A stretch of 64,000 nt of DNA from Nocardioides allogilvus (lineage in GTDB: Bacteria; Actinomycetota; Actinomycetes; Propionibacteriales; Nocardioidaceae): the NCBI RefSeq assembly GCF_003047285.1, contig NZ_PZYX01000002.1, positions 496,001 through 560,000 of the forward strand. The letters run 5' to 3'. The notes under the pieces were generated by a model. The model worked only from the letters and a program-made list of their open reading frames with translations. It did not search any database and was not told the origin of the DNA. Positions 53,761-62,656 of the stretch are shown here, piece by piece (the first letter of the stretch is position 1; every line of letters starts with the position of its first letter). The position numbers and the translations under genes are program-made.

Positions 53761-55173
53761 TCACCCCACGACCGAGGTGACCTCGAGCAGCCCCTCGTTC
53801 ATGCACTCCATGAACTGGTCCAGGTCCGTGATCGCGTCACCGTCGATGTTCAGGCCGATGCAGCACGTGCCGTCGTGCGAGATCAGCCCCGCCATCACCG
53901 CCACCCCCGGCAGCGGGCCGAACGGGAAGACCCGCTCGACGCGGGCGCCGGCCATGTAGACGGGGTGGGGCACGCCGGGCATGTTCGACGCCGAGAGCTC
54001 GGCGGCGCTGCCGACCAGGTTGAAGGCGATCTGGCCGACCTTCGACGGCACCCGGTTGAGCAGCGGCGCGACCAGCGAGAGGGTGTCGAGCGCGGGCTCG
54101 ACGCGCAGGGTCAGCACGATCCCGCGCAGCACTGCGATCCGCTCGACCGGGTCCTCGATCCCGATCGGTGCGGCGAAGTAGGCACCGGCGAACTTGTTGC
54201 CGCCCATGGGGTCGTCGGACTTGCGCATGCTCACCGGCATCACCATCGACAGGTCCTCGATGTCGACGCCGTTGCGCTGGTGGTAGCGCCGCAGCCCACC
54301 GAGCAGCGCCGCGACGTAGGCGTCGTTCAGCGATCCCCGCGCCAGCTTCGCGGCGGCCTTCAGATCCGCCAGCTCGCACTCCATGACCTGGAAGCGCCAG
54401 GCGGTCCCGCGTCGGTCCGCCAGCAGCGGGGACGGCGTCGCCGGGGGCGGCGAGAGCGTACGGCGCAGCGAGCTGCCGTAGCGCACGGCCTCGCCGAGCG
54501 CGTTGGACCGTCCGGTCAGCACCCGGGCACCACCGGCGACGGCGCGCCCGGCCAGACCGGGCAGCCGGCGCACGTTCTCCGCGATCACGGTCGTGGTGAG
54601 GTCCAGCTGGTTGGCGGGATGGGCCGACGCGCGCGGCTCCGCCCGCGGCTTGTCCGCGGTGTGCTCCCGGGTCCGGCTCTGGACCAGCGACATCAGCTGG
54701 ATGCCGCCGAGCCCGTCGGTGAGCGAGTGGTGCAGCTTGAGGAGATAGGCCGCGCGCCCACCCTCCAGCCCCTCGACCAGCGTGCCTTCCCACAGCGGGC
54801 GGGTGCGGTCGAACGGCGCCAGCGCCTGGGTCTGGGCGAACTCCAGCAGGTGCGCCATCGTCCCCTCGCCGGGCAGGCGCGTGCGACGGACGTGGTAGTC
54901 GAGCTGGAAGGCCTCGTCGGGCACCCAGGCCGGCGGTCCCACCGGGAGCAGCGGGTCCAGGACGCGTTGGCGACAGCGCGGGACGAGCTCGGTCGCCCAC
55001 TCGTGGGCGGCCAGGAACCGGTCCCAGTCGGGCGAGGTGTCGAAGAGCATCAACGAGCAGATCGTCGACGACAGCCGCGGGTGGTTCTCCGAGCGCCACA
55101 TCAGCGCCTCGATCTCGTTCATCCGCTCCTCGGTGCCCCAGGAGGCTGCGAGGTCCCACATCTGCTCGGTCAC
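53761..55173 (-). CDS. Wax ester synthase/diacylglycerol acyltransferase (WS/DGAT)
   Basis: This 470-residue acyltransferase joins acyl-CoA to diacylglycerol or long-chain alcohols, making triacylglycerol or wax esters at the membrane. The active site is H148-H149-S-L-T-D153-G154, the H-H-x-x-x-D-G motif. The C-terminal ASNMPGVPHPVYMAG (N-x-P-G) and GLISHDGTCCIGLNIDGDA segments are typical. GTG 55173 overlaps the stop of the HAD-PlsC gene by 4 bp; GTG 55182 has a less well placed ribosome-binding site. It is the last gene of plsB, HAD-plsC, WS/DGAT, as in M. tuberculosis Rv2482c to Rv2484c. Confidence 0.93.
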   Translation of the reverse strand: MTEQMWDLAASWGTEERMNEIEALMWRSENHPRLSSTICSLMLFDTSPDWDRFLAAHEWATELVPRCRQRVLDPLLPVGPPAWVPDEAFQLDYHVRRTRLPGEGTMAHLLEFAQTQALAPFDRTRPLWEGTLVEGLEGGRAAYLLKLHHSLTDGLGGIQLMSLVQSRTREHTADKPRAEPRASAHPANQLDLTTTVIAENVRRLPGLAGRAVAGGARVLTGRSNALGEAVRYGSSLRRTLSPPPATPSPLLADRRGTAWRFQVMECELADLKAAAKLARGSLNDAYVAALLGGLRRYHQRNGVDIEDLSMVMPVSMRKSDDPMGGNKFAGAYFAAPIGIEDPVERIAVLRGIVLTLRVEPALDTLSLVAPLLNRVPSKVGQIAFNLVGSAAELSASNMPGVPHPVYMAGARVERVFPFGPLPGVAVMAGLISHDGTCCIGLNIDGDAITDLDQFMECMNEGLLEVTSVVG

Positions 55174-56594
55174 GACGGCCACTTCTCCAAGGTGTCGACG
55201 AAGAGCTGGCGCACCTCGGTGACGATGGTGTTGAGGTTGTCGGGCGTCCAGTCGCTCGTGTCGATGGGCTCGAGCGCGCAGACGTCGACGGTGCCGGGAC
55301 GGACCACGCTGGCTCGGGGCGCGAGCAGCTCACCGGCGTTGCGGAACACGACCGGGACCACCGGCACCCCTGCCTGCATCGCCATGTGGAAGGCGCCCTT
55401 CTTGAACGCCCCCGGCTCCGGAGTGGGCATCCGCGTGCCCTCCGGGAAGATCATGATCGAGGTCCCCGACCGGATGCGCCGGGTGAGCCGGTCGAGGGCT
55501 TCTCGCGACTGCCCCGAGTTGGACCGGTCGATGAAGACCGGGTCGAGGAAGAGCGAGGCGGCGAGCATCCGCGGGTCGAGCTTCGCCTCCGCCTTGGACA
55601 CTCCCGTGACGTCGCGCCGCAGCAGCGAGCCCATGATCACCGGGTCGAGGCTGCTGCGGTGGTTGCCGATGAAGATCGCCGGCCGGGCCTTCCAGAGGTT
55701 CTCCTCGCCGATGACGTTGAGCTTGACGCCGGACAGGGCCAGCGCGAGGTCGCACGCGAGCGGGATGCCGACGTTGGTGCCGGCCCGCTTGTCGCGGCGT
55801 ACGGCGCCGAGGACCGCGCCGGTGACGAGGCCGGCGTTGAGCCCGCCGACCGCACCGAGAGTGCCGAGCGCCGATCGCACACCCGCACGCAGCGGCTCGT
55901 GCATGTCGAGGACCGGCCAGCCCTGCAGCTTCGCGGTCTCCCGCAGCGCCCGCCCGGGCGCGATCGGGTGGGGGCGCCCGGTGCTGGCCAGGAACGCCAC
56001 GTCCTCGTCCCCGTTGGCGTAGCCGTAGCTCTGGTGCAGGTCGATGTCGTGCTCGCGCGCGAAGCGGCGTACGGCCTGGGCCTTCGGCTCGCCCCAGAGG
56101 AACTTGCCGACCACGCGTCCGGTCAGCACCCCGTCCTCGATCTCGAGCTCGGTGCAGAGGATGTCGTCGATGCCGAGCTCGCGGGCAACCGGCCCGGTCT
56201 GGAACCGGGTGGCCGCGGAGGCGAGCACCACGACGTGTCCCATCCGCTGGTGGGCCTTGACGATGGCGCGGGCCTGCGGCCGGATGGTGCCGGCGATCTT
56301 CTGGACGAAGAGTCGCTCACCCATCTCCTGCATCGTGTCCTCGAGGTGGCCGCGCAGGGCGCTGAGCCCGAGGTCCCCGGCGCGCGTCGGGTCGCCACCG
56401 AGGGTGCCATCGACCGCGGTCAGCACCAGCCTGGCGAGGTCGCCCGCACCGACCTGACGCTTGCGGACCTGGTCACGCAGGATGTGCGTCGCCGTGAACC
56501 CGTGCACCAGCGTGCCGTCGAGGTCGAAGAACGCCGCGATGCCCGGGCCCCGGGGCCCGGCCTCGATCTCCGCGATCAGGTCGTCGGGATTCAC
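55170..56594 (-). CDS. plsC: HAD phosphatase fused to 1-acylglycerol-3-phosphate acyltransferase
   Basis: This 474-residue fusion has a HAD-IB (SerB-like) domain in residues 1 to about 230, with nucleophile D24 and acid D26 in FFDLDGTLV and the late motif YGYANGDEDVAFL. A PlsC domain follows from about 280 (N311-H312 to D317 in GNHRSSLDP; E385-G-T-R388 in FPEGTRMP). The acyltransferase makes phosphatidic acid from lysophosphatidic acid. The HAD domain substrate is unknown; a phosphatidate phosphatase activity would supply diacylglycerol to the next enzyme, but this is only an inference. GTG 56594 overlaps plsB by 4 bp. Confidence 0.92.
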   Translation of the reverse strand: MNPDDLIAEIEAGPRGPGIAAFFDLDGTLVHGFTATHILRDQVRKRQVGAGDLARLVLTAVDGTLGGDPTRAGDLGLSALRGHLEDTMQEMGERLFVQKIAGTIRPQARAIVKAHQRMGHVVVLASAATRFQTGPVARELGIDDILCTELEIEDGVLTGRVVGKFLWGEPKAQAVRRFAREHDIDLHQSYGYANGDEDVAFLASTGRPHPIAPGRALRETAKLQGWPVLDMHEPLRAGVRSALGTLGAVGGLNAGLVTGAVLGAVRRDKRAGTNVGIPLACDLALALSGVKLNVIGEENLWKARPAIFIGNHRSSLDPVIMGSLLRRDVTGVSKAEAKLDPRMLAASLFLDPVFIDRSNSGQSREALDRLTRRIRSGTSIMIFPEGTRMPTPEPGAFKKGAFHMAMQAGVPVVPVVFRNAGELLAPRASVVRPGTVDVCALEPIDTSDWTPDNLNTIVTEVRQLFVDTLEKWPS

Positions 56595-58474
56595 GCCCGG
56601 CCCGCCCGGTGGAACTCCGCGATCGTGTCGACGCGGGCCGTCGTCATGGCGATCTCGTCGGCGAACGCGTGGCGCAGCTTGTCGAGGTCGGGGGTCTCGC
56701 TGTCGAGGAGTCCGCGGTGGTCGGCGAGGCGCAGCGCGGTCCGGAACAGCTCGAGGGTCACCGACTCGTCGCTGGTGATGCGGCCCTGGAGCGCCCACTG
56801 CTGCCCGACGGCAATGCAGTCGTCGAGGAACTCCGGCTCGCTGAAGGGCACGTCGAGGTCGGCCAGCCGGTCGGCCACGACGTGGTAGGCGTCGAGGAAC
56901 GGGCGCAGCACGAGGTGTGCGACGTGGGGCCGCGTGGTCGCCAGCCTCGCCCGCAGCTCGGCCGTGTCGGCCTTCCTGCGATCGCGCGTCGGGTCCGCGA
57001 CGCCGCGCAGCTCCGCGACGATGTCGGCGCCGAACTCGTGCCGTCCCGAGAAGAAGAAGTCGAACTTCAACAGCTCGCGCAGCCGCAGCGCCTCCGCCTC
57101 GGCGACGGCGACGATGTCGCCGGAGTCGCTCTCCGCCGCCGCGAGCAGGGCGAGCTCGCCGATCGCGCGGTCGACGAAGACGTGGATCGCGGTGTTCCGG
57201 TAGAACGCCGCCACCAGGTGCTTGTCCGGCGCGATGTGCCACACCGTCTCGGTACCGCCGTCGTAGGCCACGAGCACCCCCGACGCGACCAGCTCCTGCA
57301 GCGTGCGCCGCAGCGTCTCGCGCTCCTTGAGGTTGAACGCCCCCGCGACCCGCCAGCCCCGCTCGGCGAGGTAGTCCGCGATCGGCGCGACGGTCGCCTG
57401 CACCTGCGCCAGCGAGAGCGCTCGGTCCTCGCCGAGGATCGCCATGCTGACGATGGCGGTCGCGGTCACCGGGGTGGCCCGGTTGATGCGGTGACACGAC
57501 TCCAAGGCGATCCGCTCGATGGCGTACGGCGCCGCCGACTCGTCCGCATGCAGCTCGGCCATCCGCGCGGCCAGCGAGATCGGCTCGCCGAAGTCGACGT
57601 AGGCCCGGCCGAGGCGGTGCCGCTGCTCGCGGGCGAACTTGTAGAGCCAGCGGAGGTCCTCGGGCCGCTTCTGCGCACCCTTGGCCTCGGAGGTCATCAT
57701 CGAGACCTCGTGCAGCTGGTCGTAGACGATCGACACGGGCACGATCAGGGCGTCGACCCCGTCGGCCTCGCACACCGCGTCGGCGACGTACCGCATGATG
57801 CCGAAGGCCGGCGGACGGAGCTTGCCGGTGCGGGTCCGGCCGCCCTCGATCGACCACGCGAGGTTGGAGCGGTTCTTGAGGAGCTGGGCGATGTAGGAGC
57901 GGAGCGCCTGCCGGTAGACCGGGATGTCGGAGGTGCTGCGCTTGATGAAGATGACCCCGGAGCGGCTGGCGATCGAGCCCATCGGGAAGAAGTTGAGGTT
58001 GGCCCCGCCGAAGGTGAAGGGCGTCGACATCCGCCCCGAGGCGACGACCTCGGGGACGAGCGCACCGTCGAGGTAGGACCGGTGGGAGAAGAGGAAGAGC
58101 AGCGAGTGCTGCCGGTCGAGGGCCCGCAACCGGGCGATCGAGTCCTCGTCGATGTAGACGTCGTGTGCGCGCGCGAGCCACTGCGAGAAGCGACGGAAGG
58201 CCGCGCCAGTGCCGGCGCTGTGGGTGGCCGACATCTCGCGCAGGTGAGCCCCTGCCTCGGCGCCGACCTGGCGCTTGGGCCGGCCGAGGTCCTCGGCCAG
58301 CGAGGCGAGCTTCTCCCCGAACGCCTCGTCGGCCAGGATCTGCGCCACCTCGTGCCCGTCCGCCGGATCGGGTGACGCCAGCCCGACCCGGGTGGTGAGC
58401 GGAGCCAGCAGCTGCTTGCCGCGGCCCTTGGCCCGGGTGACCGCGGATCCGGTGCGTGGTGCCTGGTGCGTCAT
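56591..58474 (-). CDS. plsB: Glycerol-3-phosphate acyltransferase PlsB
   Basis: This 627-residue enzyme acylates glycerol-3-phosphate at position 1. Motif I is H131-R-S-Y-L-D136, motif II GSIASRSGVIFIKRS, motif III E210-G-G-R213 in SIEGGRTRTGK, and motif IV VPVSIVYDQL. It is shorter than E. coli PlsB (about 800) but close to mycobacterial PlsB2. A C-terminal helical region of about 300 residues follows. ATG 58474 is the first start that keeps the mapped N-terminus. It heads the glycerolipid operon and faces a divergent thioesterase gene. Confidence 0.94.
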   Translation of the reverse strand: MTHQAPRTGSAVTRAKGRGKQLLAPLTTRVGLASPDPADGHEVAQILADEAFGEKLASLAEDLGRPKRQVGAEAGAHLREMSATHSAGTGAAFRRFSQWLARAHDVYIDEDSIARLRALDRQHSLLFLFSHRSYLDGALVPEVVASGRMSTPFTFGGANLNFFPMGSIASRSGVIFIKRSTSDIPVYRQALRSYIAQLLKNRSNLAWSIEGGRTRTGKLRPPAFGIMRYVADAVCEADGVDALIVPVSIVYDQLHEVSMMTSEAKGAQKRPEDLRWLYKFAREQRHRLGRAYVDFGEPISLAARMAELHADESAAPYAIERIALESCHRINRATPVTATAIVSMAILGEDRALSLAQVQATVAPIADYLAERGWRVAGAFNLKERETLRRTLQELVASGVLVAYDGGTETVWHIAPDKHLVAAFYRNTAIHVFVDRAIGELALLAAAESDSGDIVAVAEAEALRLRELLKFDFFFSGRHEFGADIVAELRGVADPTRDRRKADTAELRARLATTRPHVAHLVLRPFLDAYHVVADRLADLDVPFSEPEFLDDCIAVGQQWALQGRITSDESVTLELFRTALRLADHRGLLDSETPDLDKLRHAFADEIAMTTARVDTIAEFHRAGRA

Positions 58475-58535
58475 TACCGGAGTCTCGAAGGCCCGGGCAC
58501 TCTGGTCAAGGGCCCGTCCACGCAACAATGCGGGC

Positions 58536-59360
58536 GTGACCTTCTCCTTCTTCACCGCCGAGGCCGAGCTGCTGACTCCGACGGACGCCGCGCGCAGCCT
58601 GTGGAGCGCGGACCAGATGCACGGGGTGGCCGTGAGCGGCGCGATGGCTCGGGCCATCGAGATGAGCGTCCCGCGCGACGACCTCCGCCCCGCGCGCTAC
58701 ACCCTCGACATGTTCCGACCGGCGACGATGAGCCCGTTCACCATCGACACCACGGTCGTGCGCGAGGGCCGGCGGATCTGCCTGGTCGATGCCGTGCTCG
58801 TCCAGGACGGCGAGCCCAAGGTCCGCGCCAGCGCGATCTTCCTCAAGCCCAGCGAGGACCCCGACGGAGAGGTCTGGCGGCCCACCGACGACCCGACGGC
58901 GCCGGACGGGGTGCCCGTGCTGACTGCGCCGACCATCCCGTGGTTCGCCAGTGACGAGCCGTGGTCGCAGGACTTCTCGGAGCACCAGAACGCCGGACGC
59001 AAGCAGACCTGGCAGCACGGCGTTCCGGTCGTGGCCGGCGAGGAGCCGACCCCGTTCCAGGCCGTCGCGAGCATCGCCGACGCCACCACGATGGCGTGCA
59101 ACTGGGGCAGCAAGGGCGTGCAGTACATCAACACCGACATCACCCTGTCGCTGTCCCGGCTCCCCCGCACCGCCGAGCTGGGGCTGCGCGGCGAGCGCTG
59201 GTCCGGCCACGACGGGATCGCGGTCGGCGTCGCCACCGTCTACGACCGTGACGGCGTCATCGGCCAGTCGATGGTGACGTCGCTGTCCAACGCGCTGCGC
59301 ACCGTCGACTTCCAGCAGCACGACTTCAACGAGGACGGGACCCGCACCAGCCGGGTCTGA
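58536..59360 (+). CDS. Acyl-CoA thioesterase domain protein (TesB-like)
   Basis: This 274-residue protein shows the double-hotdog TesB/PF13622-type pattern: FFTAEAELLTPTDAARSLWS, GVAVSGAMARAIE, LDMFRPATMSPFTIDTTVVREGRRI and a C-terminal half with VQYINTDITLSLSRLP and GHDGIAVGVATVYDRDGVIGQS. It probably hydrolyses acyl-CoA. It diverges from plsB by 61 bp, so acyl-CoA use and release may be co-regulated. GTG 58536 is the start in frame; an ATG at 58528 is out of frame. Confidence 0.8.
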   Translation: MTFSFFTAEAELLTPTDAARSLWSADQMHGVAVSGAMARAIEMSVPRDDLRPARYTLDMFRPATMSPFTIDTTVVREGRRICLVDAVLVQDGEPKVRASAIFLKPSEDPDGEVWRPTDDPTAPDGVPVLTAPTIPWFASDEPWSQDFSEHQNAGRKQTWQHGVPVVAGEEPTPFQAVASIADATTMACNWGSKGVQYINTDITLSLSRLPRTAELGLRGERWSGHDGIAVGVATVYDRDGVIGQSMVTSLSNALRTVDFQQHDFNEDGTRTSRV

Positions 59361-59411
59361 TCCCGGCGCGCCTCCCGGATCGGGTGCAGCGCGCCGGTTA
59401 GAAAAGCACCA

Positions 59412-59440
59412 GGCCCGGCGTCGTATGAGATCGCCGGGCC
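59412..59440 (+). terminator. Hairpin 1 after the thioesterase gene
   Basis: Perfect arms GGCCCGGCG and CGCCGGGCC enclose an 11-base loop with GTATGAG at its centre. It lies 51 bp past the thioesterase stop. Confidence 0.6.
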
Positions 59441-59465
59441 GAACGCATTTCGGGCTGAAATGGGT

Positions 59466-59496
59466 GGAAGCCGGCAAGTATGAGTTGCCGGCTTCC
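59466..59496. repeat. Hairpin 2, sharing the GTATGAG loop
   Basis: Perfect 12-bp arms GGAAGCCGGCAA and TTGCCGGCTTCC enclose a loop that is exactly GTATGAG. The stem differs from hairpin 1 yet keeps pairing. Confidence 0.6.
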
Positions 59497-59599
59497 GGTG
59501 TCTTCCGGACCGAAGTCCTTCCGACTCCTCAGTTCTACGCCCGCCCCGCGAGCCCGCGCAAGACCCGGGGCCGAATCTCTGCCGAGATCTTCGCGGCGT

Positions 59600-59625
59600 A
59601 CGGCGTGTCGCGCCGGACACGCCGT
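59600..59625 (-). terminator. Terminator downstream of add
   Basis: Perfect 10-bp arms ACGGCGTGTC and GACACGCCGT with a 6-base loop lie 36 bp past the adenosine deaminase stop. The 59361-59660 stretch holds only these three hairpins and no supported gene. Confidence 0.6.
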
Positions 59626-59660
59626 GCGAGGTGACAGGTGGGGCGAGCGAGCGGCCCCGA

Positions 59661-60701
59661 TCAGCCCAGGTAGTCGTCGATCTCCCCGAGGATCCGCGTC
59701 TTCACGTCGGCCGGGGCGAACGACGCGCGGACGGCTGCTCGCGACAGGTCGGCGACGCCCTCGGCCGACAACGCGAGCAGCTCCGCCGCGATCGCATACT
59801 CCGCGTTCAGTGTCGTGCCGAACATCGGCGGGTCGTCGGAGTTGATCGTCACCGGCACGCCCGCCTCGACGAAGGTCGCGAGCGGGTGCTCGGGCAGCGA
59901 CGCGACCGCCCGGGTCGCGATGTTGGACGAGGGGCACACCTCCAGCGTGATGCCCTCCGCGGCGAGGTGGGCGAGCAGCGCGGGGTCCAGGGCCGAGGAC
60001 GTCCCGTGCCCGATCCGCTCGGCCCCGAGCAGGCGGACCGCGTCCCACACGGTCTCGGGGCCGGTCGTCTCCCCCGCGTGCGGCACGGAGTGCAGCCCGG
60101 CGGCCCGGGCGGCGGTGAAGTGCGGCTGGAACTGCGGTCGCGGTACGCCGATCTCCGGCCCGCCGAGGCCGAAGCCGACCAGCGCCTCGGGACCGTGGTC
60201 CAGCGCGTACGACAAGGTCGCGTCCGCGGCGGAGATCCCGGACTCGCCGGGGATGTCGTAGATCCAGCGCAGCACCAGCCCGAAGTCGCGCTCCGCCGAG
60301 ACCCGCGCGTCCTCGATCGCCTCGGTGTAGGCCTCGATCGGCATGCCGATGTCGTCGCGGTCGGGCCGCACGGAGGTGTAGGGCGTGCACGTGAGCTCGG
60401 CGTAGCGCAGGTGCTGACCGGTCGCCATCTCGCGCGCCACCTCGTAGGTCAGCGTGCGGACGTCCTCGGGTGTCCTGACCAGGTCGACGACCGCGAGGTA
60501 GACGTCGACGAAGTGCGCGAAGTCGCGGAACTCGAAGAACGTCTTCAGCTCATCGAGGTCGAAGGGAACGGTCCCCGGATGACGCGCCGCGAGCTCGGCG
60601 ACGATCCGCGGTGACGCCGACCCGACGTGGTGGACGTGCAACTCGGCCTTGGGCAGGCCGGCGATGAACTGGGCCAGGGCGGGTTGGGTCTGCTCGCTCA
60701 C
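59661..60701 (-). CDS. add: Adenosine deaminase
   Basis: This 346-residue amidohydrolase converts adenosine to inosine in the cytosol. Zinc ligands are H-x-H in ELHVHHVGSA, His in VPHAGET with the catalytic Glu, the His in RIGHGTSS, and the Asp pair in NSDDPPMFG. The usual H-x-H is HVH followed by another His, which is normal for the family (L-H-x-H-L/V). GTG 60701 overlaps the end of the DsbA-like gene by 4 bp. Purine salvage is functionally remote from its thiol-redox neighbours. Confidence 0.94.
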   Translation of the reverse strand: MSEQTQPALAQFIAGLPKAELHVHHVGSASPRIVAELAARHPGTVPFDLDELKTFFEFRDFAHFVDVYLAVVDLVRTPEDVRTLTYEVAREMATGQHLRYAELTCTPYTSVRPDRDDIGMPIEAYTEAIEDARVSAERDFGLVLRWIYDIPGESGISAADATLSYALDHGPEALVGFGLGGPEIGVPRPQFQPHFTAARAAGLHSVPHAGETTGPETVWDAVRLLGAERIGHGTSSALDPALLAHLAAEGITLEVCPSSNIATRAVASLPEHPLATFVEAGVPVTINSDDPPMFGTTLNAEYAIAAELLALSAEGVADLSRAAVRASFAPADVKTRILGEIDDYLG

Positions 60702-61420
60702 TCGATCGCCTCGGCGAGGGTGCTGGCGTCGATGGCCTCCCCGTCCACCATCACCGTGGGAGTGCCCTGGACCCCGGCGGAGGTCGCAGCCTTGACGCCG
60801 TTGCTGACCCACGCCTCGAACTCGAGGCCCTCGATGCCGGCGGCCACGTCGGCCTCGGTGGCACCTGCCTCGACGGCCTTCTCGATCAGCCACGCGTCGT
60901 CGGGGTGGTCTCCGTCCTCGGCCGGCTGCTCGGCGTACAACAGGTCGTGGAACTCCTTGGCCACCTCGGGGCCGGCGGCGTCCAGCACGACCGCGAACGC
61001 GTTGGCGGTGCGCTGGGAGTAGTCACCGAACCGGCCGAGGAAGTCGAGCGGGCGATATTCGACGCTCGCCCGGCCCTCCTCGACGGCACTCTCCAGCTCT
61101 GCGTCGTAGGCGTCCTCGAAGGACTTGCACGCCGGGCACAGGAAGTCCTCGTAGATGACGACCTCGTGCTCCGCGTCCGCCGTCCCCAGCCGGAGACCGT
61201 AGGACTGGGTGGCTCCCTCGGGGGCAGTCGCCGTCTCGTCGATGTCACCGGCGCGGCTCTGCAACCAGACGGCCGCCACCACGACGATCAACAGGCCGCC
61301 GACGACGGCGCCGATCGTCAGCAGCCGGCGCTGCCGGTCCCGGCGGGCCTTGCGCTCCCGTTCCGCCTTCAGGGCCGCGGCCCGGGCGGCCCGCTCAGCG
61401 GCCTTGTTGCGCTTCGACAT
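60698..61420 (-). CDS. Membrane-anchored DsbA-like thioredoxin-fold protein
   Basis: This 240-residue protein has a charged N-terminal tail (KAERERKARRDRQRR), one membrane anchor (LLTIGAVVGGLLIVVVAAVWL, about 33 to 53) and an exported DsbA-like domain. The active site is C-P-A-C in YEDFLCPACKSFED and the cis-Pro loop is GTPTVMVDG. It likely oxidises or isomerises disulfides in exported proteins. ATG 61420 has AAGGAGAGG upstream. It overlaps the MauE-like gene by 26 bp, so the two are coupled. Confidence 0.9.
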   Translation of the reverse strand: MSKRNKAAERAARAAALKAERERKARRDRQRRLLTIGAVVGGLLIVVVAAVWLQSRAGDIDETATAPEGATQSYGLRLGTADAEHEVVIYEDFLCPACKSFEDAYDAELESAVEEGRASVEYRPLDFLGRFGDYSQRTANAFAVVLDAAGPEVAKEFHDLLYAEQPAEDGDHPDDAWLIEKAVEAGATEADVAAGIEGLEFEAWVSNGVKAATSAGVQGTPTVMVDGEAIDASTLAEAIE

Positions 61421-61916
61421 CGAGTTCCTCTCCTTCGCCCGGTCCGGGCGAGACTTCACCCGCACGCGGCGGGAGGACAACAGCATCAAGTGACCAGCGG
61501 CTGCGTGGCCAGATCACCAGCCACACGGACAGCAGCAGCAGACCGACGTCGCGGGCGATCTCCCACGGATACTTCGCCGTCGCGTCCGTGATCTCGCCAC
61601 CACCGCCGAAGCAGCCGCAGTCGATCGACAGCCCGCGGGCCCACGCCGCCGAGATCCCGACGATGAACGCGACGAACAACAGCGCCGACAGCACTCCCAT
61701 CACGCGGGTCAGCAGCCCGAGCACCAGGCAGACACCGAGCGCGACCTCGACCACCGGCAGGGCGTAGCCCACCGTCGGCACGATCGACTCCGGCAGGATT
61801 TCATAGGCGCGTACGGCGCGGACACTGCCCGACGGGTCGGGGAGCTTGAGCGCGCCGGCGACGATCCAGACGCCACCGGTGATCAGTCGCGCGACGAGAC
61901 CGATCCACTGCTTCAC
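61395..61916 (-). CDS. MauE/DoxX-like membrane protein
   Basis: This 173-residue protein has four membrane segments (LITGGVWIVAGALKL, PTVGYALPVVEVALGVCLVLG, MGVLSALLFVAFIVGISAAWA, REIARDVGLLLLSVWLVIW-type) and a Cys pair in SIDCGCFGGGGEI. This is the MauE/DoxX-D layout, thought to pass thiol oxidising or reducing equivalents to a thioredoxin-fold partner. The DsbA-like gene overlapping its end is the obvious partner. GTG 61916 was chosen; the frame is open further upstream as a shadow. Confidence 0.84.
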   Translation of the reverse strand: MKQWIGLVARLITGGVWIVAGALKLPDPSGSVRAVRAYEILPESIVPTVGYALPVVEVALGVCLVLGLLTRVMGVLSALLFVAFIVGISAAWARGLSIDCGCFGGGGEITDATAKYPWEIARDVGLLLLSVWLVIWPRSRWSLDAVVLPPRAGEVSPGPGEGEELDVEAQQGR

Positions 61917-61977
61917 GTCCCTGACCCTAGGACCAGCGCCTGAACCACCGCTGAGAACCCTGAGTAGGGTGCTCACC

Positions 61978-62610
61978 GTGAATGAGCGACTCGTCTGGAT
62001 CGACTGCGAAATGACCGGCCTCAACCTCGAGACAGATGCCCTGGTGGAGGTTGCGGCGCTGGTCACCGACTTCGATCTCAACGTCCTCGGCGACGGCATC
62101 GACGTCCTCATCCGGCCACCGCAGGCGGCGCTGGACCAGATGATCGACTTCGTCCGCAACATGCACGTCTCCTCCGGCCTGCTCGAGGAGCTCGAGGGCG
62201 GGACGACGATGGAGGACGCCGAGCAGCAGGTGCTGGCCTACATCAAGGAGCACTGCCCCGACGGCAGCCGACCGCCGCTGGGTGGCAACACCGTCGCCAC
62301 CGACCGCTCGTTCCTGGCCCGTGACATGCCCACCCTCGAGGGCTTCCTGCACTACCGCAACGTCGACGTCTCCTCGATCAAGGAGCTCGCCCGTCGCTGG
62401 TATCCCCGCACCTACTTCGCGGCTCCGGCCAAGCGCGGCAACCACCGGGCGCTGGCCGACATCCAGGAGAGCATCGAGGAGCTGCGCTACTACCGCGAGG
62501 CGGTCTTCGTCCCGCAGCCCGGCCTTGACAGCACCGCTGCCCGCGAGATCGCGGCCAAGCACGCCGGCACGATCACCGGCCTCGGCCCCGATTCAGAATC
62601 CGCGCACTGA
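61978..62610 (+). CDS. orn: Oligoribonuclease
   Basis: This 210-residue DEDDh exonuclease degrades two- to five-nucleotide RNAs, including the pGpG released from cyclic di-GMP. The catalytic residues are Asp and Glu in VWIDCEMTGL, Asp in GNTVATDRSFL, and His and Asp in KRGNHRALADIQESI. GTG 61978 gives the standard start VNERLVWIDCEMTG; a GTG three codons earlier is possible. A perfect 7-bp hairpin (CTCGCGC/GCGCGAG, 62632-62651) separates it from tRNA-His. Confidence 0.96.
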   Translation: MNERLVWIDCEMTGLNLETDALVEVAALVTDFDLNVLGDGIDVLIRPPQAALDQMIDFVRNMHVSSGLLEELEGGTTMEDAEQQVLAYIKEHCPDGSRPPLGGNTVATDRSFLARDMPTLEGFLHYRNVDVSSIKELARRWYPRTYFAAPAKRGNHRALADIQESIEELRYYREAVFVPQPGLDSTAAREIAAKHAGTITGLGPDSESAH

Positions 62611-62656
62611 TTGCCCTACACTTCTCTCGGTCTCGCGCCGTTGTGCGCGAGCCATG

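Noticed and set aside
59425..59634. 69-codon plus-strand ORF between the thioesterase and add
   Set aside because: It has no ribosome-binding site and runs through three hairpins; the hairpins explain the sequence better.
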